From NCBI GenBank assembly GCA_038503065.1, contig JBCAMK010000016.1, positions 496,001 through 560,000 on the forward strand: 64,000 bases of DNA, in the 5' to 3' direction. Positions 26,801 through 38,008 of the stretch are shown piece after piece. Numbering within the stretch: position 1 is the stretch's first letter; each line of letters begins with the position of its first letter. The notes beneath the pieces are model-generated. The model made no database searches and was not told the origin of the DNA. It saw only the letters and a program-made list of their open reading frames with translations. The DNA comes from Paragyromitra xinjiangensis (taxonomy: Eukaryota > Ascomycota > Pezizomycetes > Pezizales > Discinaceae). Both the position numbers and the translations under genes were made by a program.

Positions 26801-27145
26801 GTCAGCAGAAGGCAATGTCGAACTCGAACTCAGACGGTTCAGGGAACCAGTAGAAGCATAATAATCGGTGCCTGAATATCCAGAGCCGCTGGTGTTTCCA
26901 CTGCCTCTGTTCGGCTTTAGCATGGACCTCGCTGCATCCAACCAGCGGGGACGAGATGGTTCATACCGATTCTGACGTTGGGCCCCACCGTAACTTCCTC
27001 CGTAACCAGATGCTGCACCACCGTTGTGATGGTCCTCCTGTTCAGATGCAGGTAATTGAATTCCCTGGTTGGCCGGTTCGTAGCCAGCTTCCAACGCGTT
27101 TCCGGCGGATTTTCGTCGTGAGAACTTGGGGAATTTGATAGGCAT
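23876..27145 (-). CDS. conserved fungal low-complexity protein, 1070 aa
   Basis: Two exons, complement(23876..26401, 26459..27145). The 57-nt intron has a GTAGAG donor, a GACTAAC branch site and a TCGTAG acceptor. The start MPIKFPKFSRRKSAGNAL is basic. Ser/Thr/Gly-rich sequence fills the first third. A more conserved central block contains MTPAQFERYRQEQDNQRR, an acidic patch (DDESVTDSEEESEAERN), QEAHLSVYRQQMMK and EEIPLGILMAHGFPAKNRPP. Then come Gly/Met/Pro-rich sequence and a Met-Gln tract (MQMQMQWMQMQ) coded by TGCATC-type hexamers near 24452-24530. The C-terminus is Lys-rich. I recall this central block from uncharacterised proteins in other filamentous ascomycetes, but know no function. 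Mostly disordered, so a scaffold or condensate role is possible, without direct evidence. Confidence 0.85.
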
Positions 27146-30100
27146 GAAACCGTCGGGGGTGTCTTTTTGAAGATCACAGAGCGAGTGAAAAAAATATAGA
27201 AGAGGGTTGGCAGCCTGTTGTGGGTCTTTTACAGCCCCTAGGTGGCTTGTTGCGAAAAGGGAATAGCAAAAATGATGGGTGTGTGGGTGGGGGGAAAGAG
27301 ATAGGAAAGCTGAGAAGTTTCAACTAGTGTTATTGATGACAATAAGATCCTATTCGTGAACGATCGTGGCGTAGCAATAATAACGGGGGGGCGTCGGATA
27401 ATACGGAGGCTGCAGGATCTCAGGAAAACCCGAGGGCCGCTTTGAGATGAGCGCAGTGGCGTGTTAAGTAAACAGGTACAAAGCGGCAAGATTGGATGGA
27501 GAACGTGAAGGGGCCCGTGGAGGACAATCTCCGTGCCACTCTATGCAAAAGAACAGCCGACAGCGAGAAATAGAGATAGAGGGAGGGAGGAGGAGTAACG
27601 AGAGAGAGAGTAAGAGTGGGGGAAGAAGAGAGCTGGAAAAAACGACAACTAAAGCGAAGGTATGCAAAGAGACATCCGCGGGGACCCAATGTCTGTCTGT
27701 GCTAGAGTTCAGGAGAGAAGAGGACGTTCAGCGAGGTGTCAGCGCCAGAACAGCAGCGGTTACACAAACTAAGAGAAATGTGGAGTGAGACGGAAGACAG
27801 GGAATATTTATTTCATGGGAACCAGAATGAAGGAGCCGGTCAATTTTTCTTTTTTTTGCTTTTGGAACTTTTTTGGAACTGGACTTGACTTGTTGCTCGG
27901 CCTAACACGCAGCAGTACGCACTTTCTGTTCAGGTCTCTGCAGTAGCCCTGCGTCCACGCTGTCGTGAAGCAATAGAGATGGGATACAGATAGGCAAGGG
28001 GCTCAAAAGAGAAGGGAAAAAAGAAGAGAGAGAAGGAAAGAGAAGGAAAAAGAGAGACAAGCTGAACACGAGGGAAAGAGAGCGGGAAATAGTGGTTCAG
28101 AGGGATTCTCGTGACAGACAGATGGAGTCTCAGCGTCTCGTGAGAGGATAAGAAAAAAGTGGTGACTTACCCACAGTTCTTCAGCTCCCTTCAGGGTCTC
28201 CCCAAAAATAAAACACCCGACGCAGCGTGGATCCACGAACCACTTGACCACAGATATGTAACTTTGCCTGACGAAGACGATCCACAACGTGGAGATTCAC
28301 CCAGGGAGCGTGTGTGGTGGCTCTACCCCAATTGACGTGACGTCGCTCCTGTACGCTTTGGGCGAGGGAATGAAAACAGCGAGAAGAGGTAAAGGAATGT
28401 CACTCGCTCTCGTCCTCCGAAGCCTTTTGCTTCTTTCCGTCAGAAACTCGAGGAGGAACTGCAGAGTGGAGTTTGGAGACGATGGTAAGCTACCTGCGTG
28501 ACCTGATTCCTGCAGGGTGGTCTTGGACTCTTGGTACCACAGGCAAAGTCACAGCGGGACAAAAATAAATCAAAACAACCTAAATCGACTAAATCAAACA
28601 AATGGAGACACTCGTTGAGAGAGAAAGACACAAAAAGATTGAGCAGCGAGAGTAGACACGGGAATCAAGCTCCCGCGCCAAGGGTGTAGTGAGGTTGAGG
28701 GGTTGAAGTGGAAATGGTCTAGCCGGATGCTGGTAGTCAGGATAAGGCATAGGGCAAGAATAGGAAGGCGTGAAAGCGAGACCACATTGAACAAGCCGTC
28801 GGGACAAAAGGGATCAAGCCCCAATCCATCCAGGCAAGTGGAGCCAAAGGGATAGGGGGATCTAAGATCGCCATCAAACGTTCATCGTCACCCGGGAAAA
28901 AGGCCAAGAATATCCCTCAGTAGTAAGATCTCCAGAAGATGGCTGTGGGAATTCGCACAGTCATGGGGGGGATTGCGTAAAACTTGCAAAACTTCTTGAT
29001 ATATTGACCATTATGCTCCTCTGCAGCTTATAGAACTTCAGGTGCATGATGATGGCTCCTCTAGTAGTAAATTTCGTAATGCTGAAGCTCAATGGCCAAT
29101 ATCCGACAACTACATGTACATGTACATATCAAAGAAACCATCGCTACAAAAAGCAACCTCAGTCCAGAAATCGAGACATCGCACGAAAAGATCCCGTCCC
29201 TCCTTTTGGCCAGTTCTTTACCTGCTTAGATCACCTCAGTCCTGGCCAGTCGTTTCTTCCTCTCGTTCGGATACCCCTGGCACTAACCATCGTTGGCTAG
29301 AAAACTTAGCGTCATGGCTCCTCGGTTCGCCATTCGACGCCACACAGGCACATCGGCTCGAGCACAGACGGCCCACTAGAAAGATCCCAGGGTCTTTTTC
29401 GCTCACTTTGGACAAACTCGGCAAGGTTGTTTCCTGGTTCTGTCAGAAAGCAGGCAGCAGGCAGCAAGATCTGTTACTAAAAATTAAAAAAAAACCCCCC
29501 TTTCCTTTCATTTGCCCGTGCTGCTGATTTGACTTTTTTCTTCGTTCTCGCTTCGGCATGGAAGCTTACGAATTGGTGTTTATTTATAGCTGTATCGTGG
29601 AGGCCGGATAGCCGCATTTTGTGCCAACTCTGTCGGTATCCCGCCAAGACATGCCGTCTATAGTGATCCACATACAGCCAATCGGAACACATGACTGAAC
29701 GCCAATGACGGAACCGATGCCATCCGAGGACGTGCCTGGCCGGTTCTGAACAAAAGAAGGTTTGGTCCCTTTTTTTGCCGACACCTCCTGTTCACGCGTT
29801 GGGGCGAGGTGTTTACGTCTGCACGTGGCGATCGCGTCGGGATAAACGGATAAACAATTTTTCTCCTGATGATCCCAATGTTTCTTGGAATTTTCGGCTC
29901 AACCAGATAATCAGGAACCAGGGTAATGTGTGACTTCATAGATTCATGGCTCATCACTCGCATACATGCAAGTCCCTTGTTGAAGTCATCTATTCCTGGG
30001 TCACCGGAAGGAATCACCGTAGGTTATTGAGGGCGGGAACTTTATAAGGCTAATATCTGCTAGCCAGTCTACATATTCGACGGCTATAAGGCTAGGATAT

Positions 30101-30589
30101 TAACTGGTGGTGCAGAGGTAGTGAGTCTTTAGGAATCTCTTTTCTGGCCTCCGGGTCCGCTTGCTTTATATGTAAGTATGCAGCCGAACTGAGGCGAACA
30201 TTCTAAACCCTATTGTATTGTACAATACGAGCACAAGCCTGCGCAAAAGTAGTGGTCTGTATGTATCTACCTGAAAGGCAAGATGATCATTCAGCCTTGA
30301 CTTTAAAGCTGTCGAGTGATATTTTATGAGTTTATAGATAGTATTAATCAACGAGGGTACCGGCAGGGGTCGTGCTGCTGGTGTGAAAGTACGTTGTAGC
30401 AAAGTGATACGATTTGCTACTCTCAAAAGTAACGGCTTTGACATTCATTAATAGCATTTCATTATTAGTTTTACTCATATAAAGACATCAATAAGCAGCG
30501 ACAAATTGTCTCTGTCGCGATTCCAGTAACTCAAACAAGCCCTTTAAACTAGGTAGGACATTATGAAGTACTTCAACAATACTTCCTCC
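27146..30589. other. intergenic, promoter side of the 1070-aa gene
   Basis: 3.4 kb with no supported gene. Purine-rich tracts at about 27560-27640 and 28010-28090 (plus strand) resemble the tract upstream of the membrane-protein gene and may belong to the promoter or a long 5' leader. A short ATGTACATGTACAT palindromic run lies near 29113-29126. Open frames are compositional. Confidence 0.4.
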
Positions 30590-31180
30590 TCATCTCCATG
30601 CTAATCTCGTGATTATCCTCTGGGGTACCTCGCTAATAATGACCACATCGCCGAGATTCCCATACTGCACCTGTCCCCCAAGATAAAGCGCATCATTGCT
30701 ATCTTTAAAACACATATATTCAAGGTACAGTACATAATCAGCAACACGTGAGCACCCCATGGCAAAGTTCTCGGGTCCACAGATGCTGACATGTGCTGTG
30801 CCATGGGTGTATAGATGGCTACAGCCCCATGATAAATTAGTGTGTTCAAAGTCAAATCCTTCTTTTTGGATGCAGTTGCTAACTGTTGCGAATTTTTTAA
30901 GGGCCGCAACGGAGTCATGGACGTCTTTCTTTGAAGGTGACTTTTTGCTGTGGTTGCAGACGTGCTTCAAATCCAAATCCTTGAAGAGACTTTCCTCGTA
31001 GGCATGTCCCTGTTGGATGTCTACTCGAGTAGTGGGTTCCGCATTGTTGGCCGAAGAGCTCAAGGATAATCCTTTAGGTAGTGTGACTTGCGTTTTTCCG
31101 GTATAGTCGAGGAAATGGGCGAGGAACCAGACGGAGATGGTGAGGATAATCATATAAATAGACCAGATGATACTTGCCAT
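30590..31180 (-). CDS. small cysteine-containing protein with N-terminal signal or anchor helix
   Basis: Single exon, 196 aa. The only in-frame ATG at the 5' end is at 31180 in a strong CCATGG context; the frame extends further upstream without another ATG. Residues 2-24 are hydrophobic (WSIYMIILTISVWFLAHF), giving a signal peptide or signal anchor. The rest is soluble, with six cysteines (HVC, NC, GC, IC, GC, MC) spaced over about 100 residues, as in disulfide-bonded secreted fungal proteins. The motif NLSWGCSHLYTHGTAHVSIC carries an N-glycosylation sequon (NLS). No family recognised. It ends about 0.9 kb downstream of the HeLo/NB-ARC/TPR gene, same strand. A secreted effector-like or cell-surface protein is inferred from size, leader and Cys content only. 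Confidence 0.6.
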   Translation of the reverse strand: MASIIWSIYMIILTISVWFLAHFLDYTGKTQVTLPKGLSLSSSANNAEPTTRVDIQQGHAYEESLFKDLDLKHVCNHSKKSPSKKDVHDSVAALKKFATVSNCIQKEGFDFEHTNLSWGCSHLYTHGTAHVSICGPENFAMGCSRVADYVLYLEYMCFKDSNDALYLGGQVQYGNLGDVVIISEVPQRIITRLAWR

Positions 31181-32092
31181 GGTTGTTGTTGTTTGAATTG
31201 CTCTTGTAAGAATAAAGGATGACAATTGTAGATGGAAGTGAAGTCTCTGGTTTGGATAGATCTGAAGATTTGAGAAGAAGGGGAAGAGAAGGAGGAGTAA
31301 ACATAGCTGAGGGGAAGTAGTGGGAGTGGAGGGTTTGAAGCGGGGTTGGGGAAACTAGCCTAGATTGTGGAAAGTTGCTCGGCTGACGTGCTTATTAGGG
31401 ATATCGAGAAAAGGTTGGCGATAACCAATTTTGATCCCGTGTTGTGTTCCAAGAAGTAGAGGTCACAACCTATGAGTTACTTATTTTTGTTCGGCCATGT
31501 TATCTTGTTAGTCTCATTATTTTCCGTCTTCCTATTTTTAGTTCTAGGTAGGTTTCAGGATAAAGTCACATGCAAATGAGCAGCCCTGATGGCCTTTGCT
31601 ATGAGCCTGCGTGAGTTATTTCCTTCTGGAGTTTGATTGAAGAACATCTTGTTTGAACAGAAGCACAGTCTATGATCTGCAGTGTTGGGCGAGATCCGGC
31701 TAACATGAGTGAGGTTAGGATCTTCATTTAACTTGTATCATAGGGCCCATGGCTTTTCCGTATGGATCGGTGATATCTAGAGTTTTCGCTGAAGGTATAC
31801 TCATAATTCGTACCATCATCTGGAAGTGCTTTCGAGATTACCGTGTATTGTATTCACATACATTATGTACACGGCCGTGCGTTGAAACAGATGAGTTGAA
31901 TAATTTAAATAAAAAGGGGATGGAAAGCATTGTGTACACGGTCCAGTTCTATAGTTTTTTTCACTCTAAGTTTGTCTATAAATGGGGTCTAAAGTAGATA
32001 TCGTAACATACTCGCACTCGCTCCATCGTATTTACAGGTGCCGGCTTACAGGAGTATCTTGGTGGGTGCCGAGGTGTTTGGAGAGTAATGGG
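31181..32092. other. intergenic gap
   Basis: About 0.9 kb between the 196-aa gene and the NLR stop codon, both on the minus strand. It should contain the NLR 3' UTR and the promoter of the small gene. No coding evidence; the open frame at 31749-31997 (+) has no recognisable features. Confidence 0.45.
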
Positions 32093-35000
32093 TTAATTGA
32101 CGTTCATTCGTGCAGCGGCAAGGTTATTGGCGGTAAGTTGTGTCATTGCATGATCTTTCCCCAGAGCCTTCTCCCGATGAGCTAGCACTACTTCGTACCG
32201 CTCCACAGCCTCTTGGTGTTTCCCGTCCAGTTGATAAAGTAGAGCTATATCGTGCATCGTGTCAAGGGTGTCTGGATGCTCAGGTCCAAATGCCTTCACA
32301 TAACCGACGTGAGCCTGCTTATAATTCTCTAGCGCCTGATCATACTGTCCGTTGAGTCTGAAGACCAGTGCCATGTTGTAGTAGGTGTGCAGTGTATCGG
32401 GATGCTCCTTCCCTAGAACCTTCACTCTGCCATCCAGTGCTCGTTTGTAGTACTCGAGCGCCTCCGAATACTTTTCCTGCTTTTGTAAAGCAAAAGCCAT
32501 GTTGTTGACCGCTAGGAGTGTCTCGGGGTGCTCTTTTCCTAGCACGGCCTCGTATCCAGCTAGCGCCGACATATTCCACTCCATCGCCTCTTTGTACTTT
32601 CCTTGGAGTTGGAAGATGAAGGCCATGCCAACAATCGTCCCTAATGTATCGGGATGGCCCTTTCCTAAAGACTTTTCACTACCTTCCAGAGATCTCCTGT
32701 AGCATTCCAGCGCTTCGTCGTACTTTCCTTGGTTGGAGAGGATCAAAGCCATATTGTGGATCGCACGGGTGGTCTCTGGATGCTGCGGCCCTAGGGCCTT
32801 TTCATAACCAGCCACTGCTCTGCTGTTCCATTTCAACGCCTCGTCGTATCTCCCTTGGCTCAAATAGACCACAGAGATATTGTCAACTGTGCCAAGTGTC
32901 TCAGGGTGTTGGTTTCCTAATATTTTTTCTTTGCTAGCTAACGCTCTCTGGTAGCATTCCAATGCTTCTTCATATCTAGCTTGATTCCGGTAGACAATTG
33001 CTATACCGACAACTGTGCTCATCGTTTCCGGGTGTTCTTTGCCTAGCGTCTTCTCTCTACCATCTAGCGCCCTCTTGTACCATTCCAGCGCTTCCTCGTA
33101 CTTCCCCTGATTGTAAAAGACGAATGCTGTATTGTGGACTGTCCGCAAGGTTTCCGGATGTTCTTTCCCTAGGATCTTCTCATATCCAACTAATGCCCGT
33201 GCATACCATTCTCCTGCCTTGTCGTATTTTGCTTGGGATTGGAAAACTACTGCAATGTTGTTCATGGCGAGGAGAGTTTCAGGATGTCCATCCCCTAATG
33301 CTTTTTGATAACCTTCTAGCGCTCTTTTGTTCCATTCCAGGGCTTCCGCATATTTTCCCTGGTTCTGGAAAACCACGGCCATATTACCGACTGTTCCCAT
33401 CGTCTCAGCATCTTGTTTTCCACATGTCTTCTCAAAGCCAACCAACGCTTTTCCGTACCACTCCAGTGCCTCGCCATACTTCCCTCGGCTGTCATATATC
33501 CTGCCCAAACCATGGACAACCCGGAGAGTTTCGATGTGCTCCATCCCGTATTTCTTTTCGTATACCGAAAAGGCCTTCAGGTGTAGTTTCTCAGCAGCAT
33601 CATAATTGCCATAATCTCTGTATACAATTCCAACACTGAGTATAGCGACTGCGATTTCGAGGTTTAGTTTGTTGTCGTCGGAGAAATATTTCTTAATATT
33701 TCTGTAGGCTACATCGATATAGGGGTATATGCGTTGTTCAAACACCCAATCGGCCAATTCTTTACTATTTCGGGGGTAGGTAACACTTTTGCCGACGACA
33801 ATGATTGCTTCGGTGGCCTTTTTCCGCTGCTCGGTTTTGTTGAGGCTTGCACGCGCCCATTCGAGTACCAATGGGTGGAATGAGAAGGTGCCGGAAGTAC
33901 CTTTCCGTTTTGCCAAGGAAATGGAAAGAAGAGGCAGGATAGCGTCATGTGTCAAATCATCATCTAAGTATCGAGTTAACATATTTTCGCTACCGTTTTG
34001 GGAACTGTGGTGGTTTACCTTCGTTCAACCATGGGATTTTAGACCTTGCTTTGAGAATGATTTCTTCCGAAATATCCTGATCGCCAAGGAAAGCACATAA
34101 AAGTAATAGTTTTGATGCAAGCGGGGGAAGTGAATCGAATGATATTTTCCAGGTGGTGAAGAATGTGTCGTTTCTGTAACGCTTCGACAGCCCTAGATTA
34201 TTGGCAGATGCAACCCGTTTAAAATTGGTTTCGTACAGAGGTAGATATCCGGCGAGCGGTATTTGCATAGCCGATATGTATCCGCCGGCCTGGTCAAGGG
34301 CCAGTGGGAGATAACCTAGTTTCTCTGCTATCTCTTTTGCTTCTTCAAGATCTGTTCCAAGTTGGTAAGTAAAAGTCGCCTAGGTTTGGTCAAGAGGAGG
34401 GACTGTACCTGCTCCTTCTGCATTTTTTGGATCCTTTCCCGCGCTGCTCAATAAAATCTCAATTCCTGCCTCCTTACCTATCTCGCCAACCTCGACCCCA
34501 ATCCCAAAATGTTTCACTTCAGGCCTCCTCGTGGTAATAATGACCTTTCCGAAATCTACGGTTGGAACAAAGTTTTCGAGCGTAACAGTCTCAATATCAT
34601 CGTGGTTATCAAAAACCACTAGCCAATCAGTATTTTCAGCTTCTGAGAGCCATTTTCTCACAGCCTTTACGATTAACTGTGGCGAGCTTGTCTCTAAAAG
34701 CCGGCCATGTCTGTCAATGCATCCAGACAAACCTAACTGGACCCCTAGTTGGTTAAAATCAGGTCTGGCATTACCCCACTGTGACTTATAGTGAGATACA
34801 AGTTGATCGGCCACCGTGAACGCGCTTTGGCTTAGGGTCGCCTGACTGGTGGCGTCGACCATGAATATAGATGTATAAGAGGAGGGATATCGATATGCGT
34901 ATTCGATGCTTGTTTGGCTTTTCCCCATGCCCCCGAGGCCATAAAGAACTGCAACACAACGTTTGGTGGTTGTAGGGCTATTAGGAATATCTGGTTTCAG

Positions 35001-36037
35001 GATGCTGTGTATCTTTTCAAGCAAATCTTCCCTTCCACTAAATTGGTGATTCCTTTGTACTGGTAAAGAAATCGGGACTCGAAACTTCGGGAATCGGGAA
35101 GAAGGAACTGTTTATCGGACAGCGGTTAGTAAAGAACAATATATTCGGCCATGTCTAGCTTCTTACTATGCGTATTTACTAGTGAGTACCTACATCTTGC
35201 GAAGTGCTCTTCCTGCAATAGTGCGTCTGGTGCAGGAAGAACATTATAAAGGCCATCATTATATGTTCTCAATGTTTTAATTAGTTCAATAGATCTTGGC
35301 TTGTCTATTACGGCCCACGTGAGTTTCCGATAAATCGGAAGTGACCTTTCCATTCTTGATGCAGTTTCCTTAAGCTTCCGGATCTCGTCTTCGAGCCCAG
35401 GTATCAGATTTTCGCTCTGCAACACAGAAGGATTCTCGAGAAGCTGTAGTGCTTTTGGGTCTAGAATCGAAGGTAGGGGAGAATATGGAGGAGGGCTCTC
35501 GCGGGTTGGGCTTGCAGAACCAGTATCAGAACCGGGCCTGCCATCCTCATCTCCTCGAGGTCGTATGCTTAGAAATGGGAATCTATCCCATAGCCGATCG
35601 CTACGGGAAGAATTTGGAGAAGGGAGGGGCGAACTGCTCCTTCGAAAGAATGATCCGCTCTTCCTTCTCAGTCTTTGATTAGGGGATGAAGACCGAGGGG
35701 GGCCTTTATCAGCTTTGACTACCTGAAGTCCATACTTCAGGTTTAGGTCTTCTGCACTCGCAAAAAGTGCAACAATCCTTGCTAGTGTTCCAACTGCATA
35801 TCGGTATCGGTAATCGTTTGGATCGAGTTTCTGGTTAAGTGTACCGTTGTCCACCCCCCACATTTTTTCCCATCGTATAAGTCGGTTCTTCTCCGTGACA
35901 AGTTGCCACCCGAAGCTATCGTGATCTGTTCCAACGTCCTGCGCATCTGAAAGTATGTCGTAACCCGTCATAACAGCTTGGTAAAGCTGGCCAGCTAGAC
36001 CCACCAGTCCGATTGTTAGTCCAATGGGATCGCCCAT
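32093..36037 (-). CDS. NLR-type receptor: HeLo + NB-ARC + TPR
   Basis: Four exons, complement(32093..33963, 34019..34351, 34409..35107, 35194..36037), 1248 aa, introns 55, 57 and 86 nt. Residues 1-110 match the HeLo prion-inhibition/propagation domain: a Gly-spaced hydrophobic start (DPIGLTIGLVGLAGQLY), then FGWQLVTEKNRLIRWEKMWG and an ALFASAEDLNLKYGL helix. The HeLo C-part (YRKLTWAVIDK ... TYNDGLYNVLP, 236-268) follows a Ser/Pro-rich insert. NB-ARC: Walker A GLGGMGKS (338-345), Walker B WLVVFDNHDD (443-452), sensor TTRR (473-476), GYLPLALDQAGGY (527-539). From about 727 to the end are twelve 42-residue kinesin-light-chain-type TPRs. In this class, HeLo forms the membrane-attacking cell-death module, NB-ARC oligomerises, and the repeats sense ligand. 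The start at 36037 puts MGDPIG at the N-terminus as in HeLo proteins; an ATG 36 nt upstream is possible. All key motifs look intact. Confidence 0.92.
32120..33661 (-). repeat. twelve tandem TPR units (126 bp each)
   Basis: Within the last exon of the NLR, units of 42 codons repeat in tandem. Each resembles ETL-x-T-x(2)-N-(M/I)-A-V-V-F-x-N-Q-G-K-Y, then E-A-L-E-W-Y-x-R-A-L and G-x-E-K-x-L-G-K-E-H-P. The central units are more alike than the terminal ones, with recurrent GKEHPET boundaries. Repeat domains of fungal NLRs are known to expand and contract by unequal recombination. Confidence 0.9.
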
Positions 36038-36846
36038 GACTATGTAAACTTGGTGTGTGTTAGTTGGCTGCATTTTTGTTGAAGTTAGAGTAGACTTTCA
36101 AGACTGATGAGGACACACCTTGGCTTTCGGGTGAAGGCACTTTATACAAGCTGAGGCTCAAGCTGAGAGACTCACGAGGTCTTATGTTAGGCAGCTCACT
36201 TCCCTCACCATTTGTTGCCTATTGCCTCGTCGTGCGATATATATCGTGAGGAGTGCGTAGTTTGTTTTGCCTGGTCATGAGGGGGTTGATTAATTCTCAA
36301 GGTTGCCATTGCACTGCCACCACTCGGGCCTACGAGCGGGGCAGAGCGACTAGATGATCTAGTGAGATAAAACTGGGAGACAGGGAGATTGCCTACAGTA
36401 GAAAATACCCAGCCTATTATACATGTGTATGGCAGTGAGTATTTGGGGTAACTTGAGGCTCAAACGCAAGGCAATGTGATTTTCTTGTTACACAAGATTA
36501 CCCCTGCCCTGCTAGGCTGCGCATATGCAGAGAGTTTTCTGAGCGTTTTGACATTTCTTACGCACATCTTTGCCTGAGTAAATAATTCAAGAGCCTCATA
36601 ATTCAAGAGCCCATGCACATGTGCGCTCTTCTTACGAGTGATCCGTTATGATAAGGGAGAAATGGGGCGAAAATAAATTCTCTTAACTATGTAATGGTTG
36701 AGTGCAGGAAACAGACGAGATAAAAAGAGAGGCGAGGAAAAGCAAGCGGTAGAACCCTGATGCACCGTCCTATCTCGTAACCTTATGTTACTGTGATAGG
36801 CTTCCCCCCAAAGGCGTATATTTACAGATGTCAATTAACACAAGCT
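36038..36846. other. intergenic with NLR promoter
   Basis: 809 bp between the protoglobin stop and the NLR start, same strand. It carries a TATAAA word on the minus strand (36141-36146) and otherwise no coding signal. Confidence 0.45.
36141..36146 (-). promoter_or_regulatory. candidate TATA box of the NLR gene
   Basis: On the minus strand the sequence reads CTTGTATAAAGTGCC about 100 bp upstream of the proposed ATG at 36037. This is a plausible core-promoter position for a short 5' leader and supports that start. Consensus match only. Confidence 0.45.
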
Positions 36847-38008
36847 CTAAATAGCACGTCCTAAGTCTTTCTCGACTGGCTTCAGGGCATCGTTCCCGTT
36901 CGCAGGGCAACTTGCGCGACCATTCCTTTTCCCACCTTTACAATCTTCAATCCCTAAATCCTCCACGCCTCTCACAAACCCGCTGAAGGGGCAACCCCCT
37001 TCGCAGTTCTCCTTTTCTTCCCCCACCTCGTTGTCGGCGATGATTTTCTTGCCATGGAGTATCCCTTCGCCTTCTATTTCCACCTCGGGCTTTTGTTCCT
37101 GGAATTCATCACCGTCCCTAACATACCACTTCGCAAAGAGGTCATTCTGGATCCACAGAATTTTCCCAATAGCTTTAACTATGGCGGTTTTTTGTTCAAG
37201 CTTGAGCCTGGGATGAGAGAGAACAGCCTCAATGAGAATATCTTGGATGAAGCCAAGAAGAACGCCGATGTGGATATATTCAACATGAAGAGGATGTTTC
37301 CTCCCTTGTCCAACATGCCTGTCGTTAGGTATTAGCTGTGGCTATTCTCTAAGAAAAAAGAGATAGCTATACTGACATAAGCCCCACTTTATCCATATAC
37401 TCCCAAAACTCAAGTTTACTTGGGTCTGAGCATAGTTTGCTCAGGTAGCCTCTCAAGAACATTTTCCGATACTTGATTTGCGGGGAGTCTTCTTCTGGGA
37501 ATTCATCTATTGGCCCTTCATACGATGTTGAACGGGTGGTAAAGGCTCGTGCTGTGATATCGTACGATAGAAGCTTTTTGTAGACGATGTTTACAACTGC
37601 GGGGATGAGGGCCTTGATGTATTTCGAACCGAGAACAAGGGCAGCTCTATCATCTATACATATGATTGGTTTTTAGTTGAGCTTCCCGGCTTTGTGTGTG
37701 TAGCCAGGGTGGGGCTGACCTGAATTAAAGTCAAGAAACGACTGAAGGTATTTAACTCTGGCCTCTAAATTGGTGTAGAGTTCCTTTCGGTCGATGTGTT
37801 GCATGTTGCGCTTCATGGCCGACATATCTGTTAAGGAGGTGGAATATGATTCTATTACTGGCACTGTAGCTGAATTTGGAGAAGAATGGTATCCGTTGAC
37901 GATATTGACAGAATTGGTGGATAACGGGGGAGAGGTCTTTTTGACTGAAAACGTATGAGCAAGTCCAAAGATATTGCGTAGAGGTGAAGCAGAAGAGTTG
38001 GAAGACAT
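36847..38008 (-). CDS. protoglobin-domain protein (fungal globin-sensor fold)
   Basis: Three exons, complement(36847..37318, 37377..37653, 37720..38008), 345 aa; the first ATG in frame is at 38008. The protoglobin core begins near MQHIDRKELYTNLEARVKYL. It continues with KYIKALIPAVVNIVYKKLL, FTTRSTSYEGP, KYRKMFLRGYLSKLCSDPSK, WEYMDKVGLMHVGQG and KHPLHVEYIHIGVLLGFIQD, then KILWIQNDLFAKWYV. These match what I recall of fungal protoglobin-domain proteins. His205 in YIHIG is the likely proximal haem ligand. Archaeal protoglobins bind O2, CO and NO; the fungal role is unknown, with gas sensing or NO handling possible. The N-terminal 60 residues are Ser/Asn-rich. The tail is Gly/Cys-rich with two Cys-Pro dipeptides (GGCPFSG, ASCPANG). 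Introns are 58 and 66 nt. Confidence 0.9.

Noticed and set aside
34352..34408. In-frame TAG in the NB-ARC region of the NLR, looking like a premature stop (a C-to-T change of CAG in CpA context)
   Set aside because: A 57-nt intron (GTACAG donor, GGAACAG acceptor) removes the stop and joins AEGA to DLEEAKEIAEKLGYLPLALD in the right phase, close to other fungal NLRs. The gene is read as intact.
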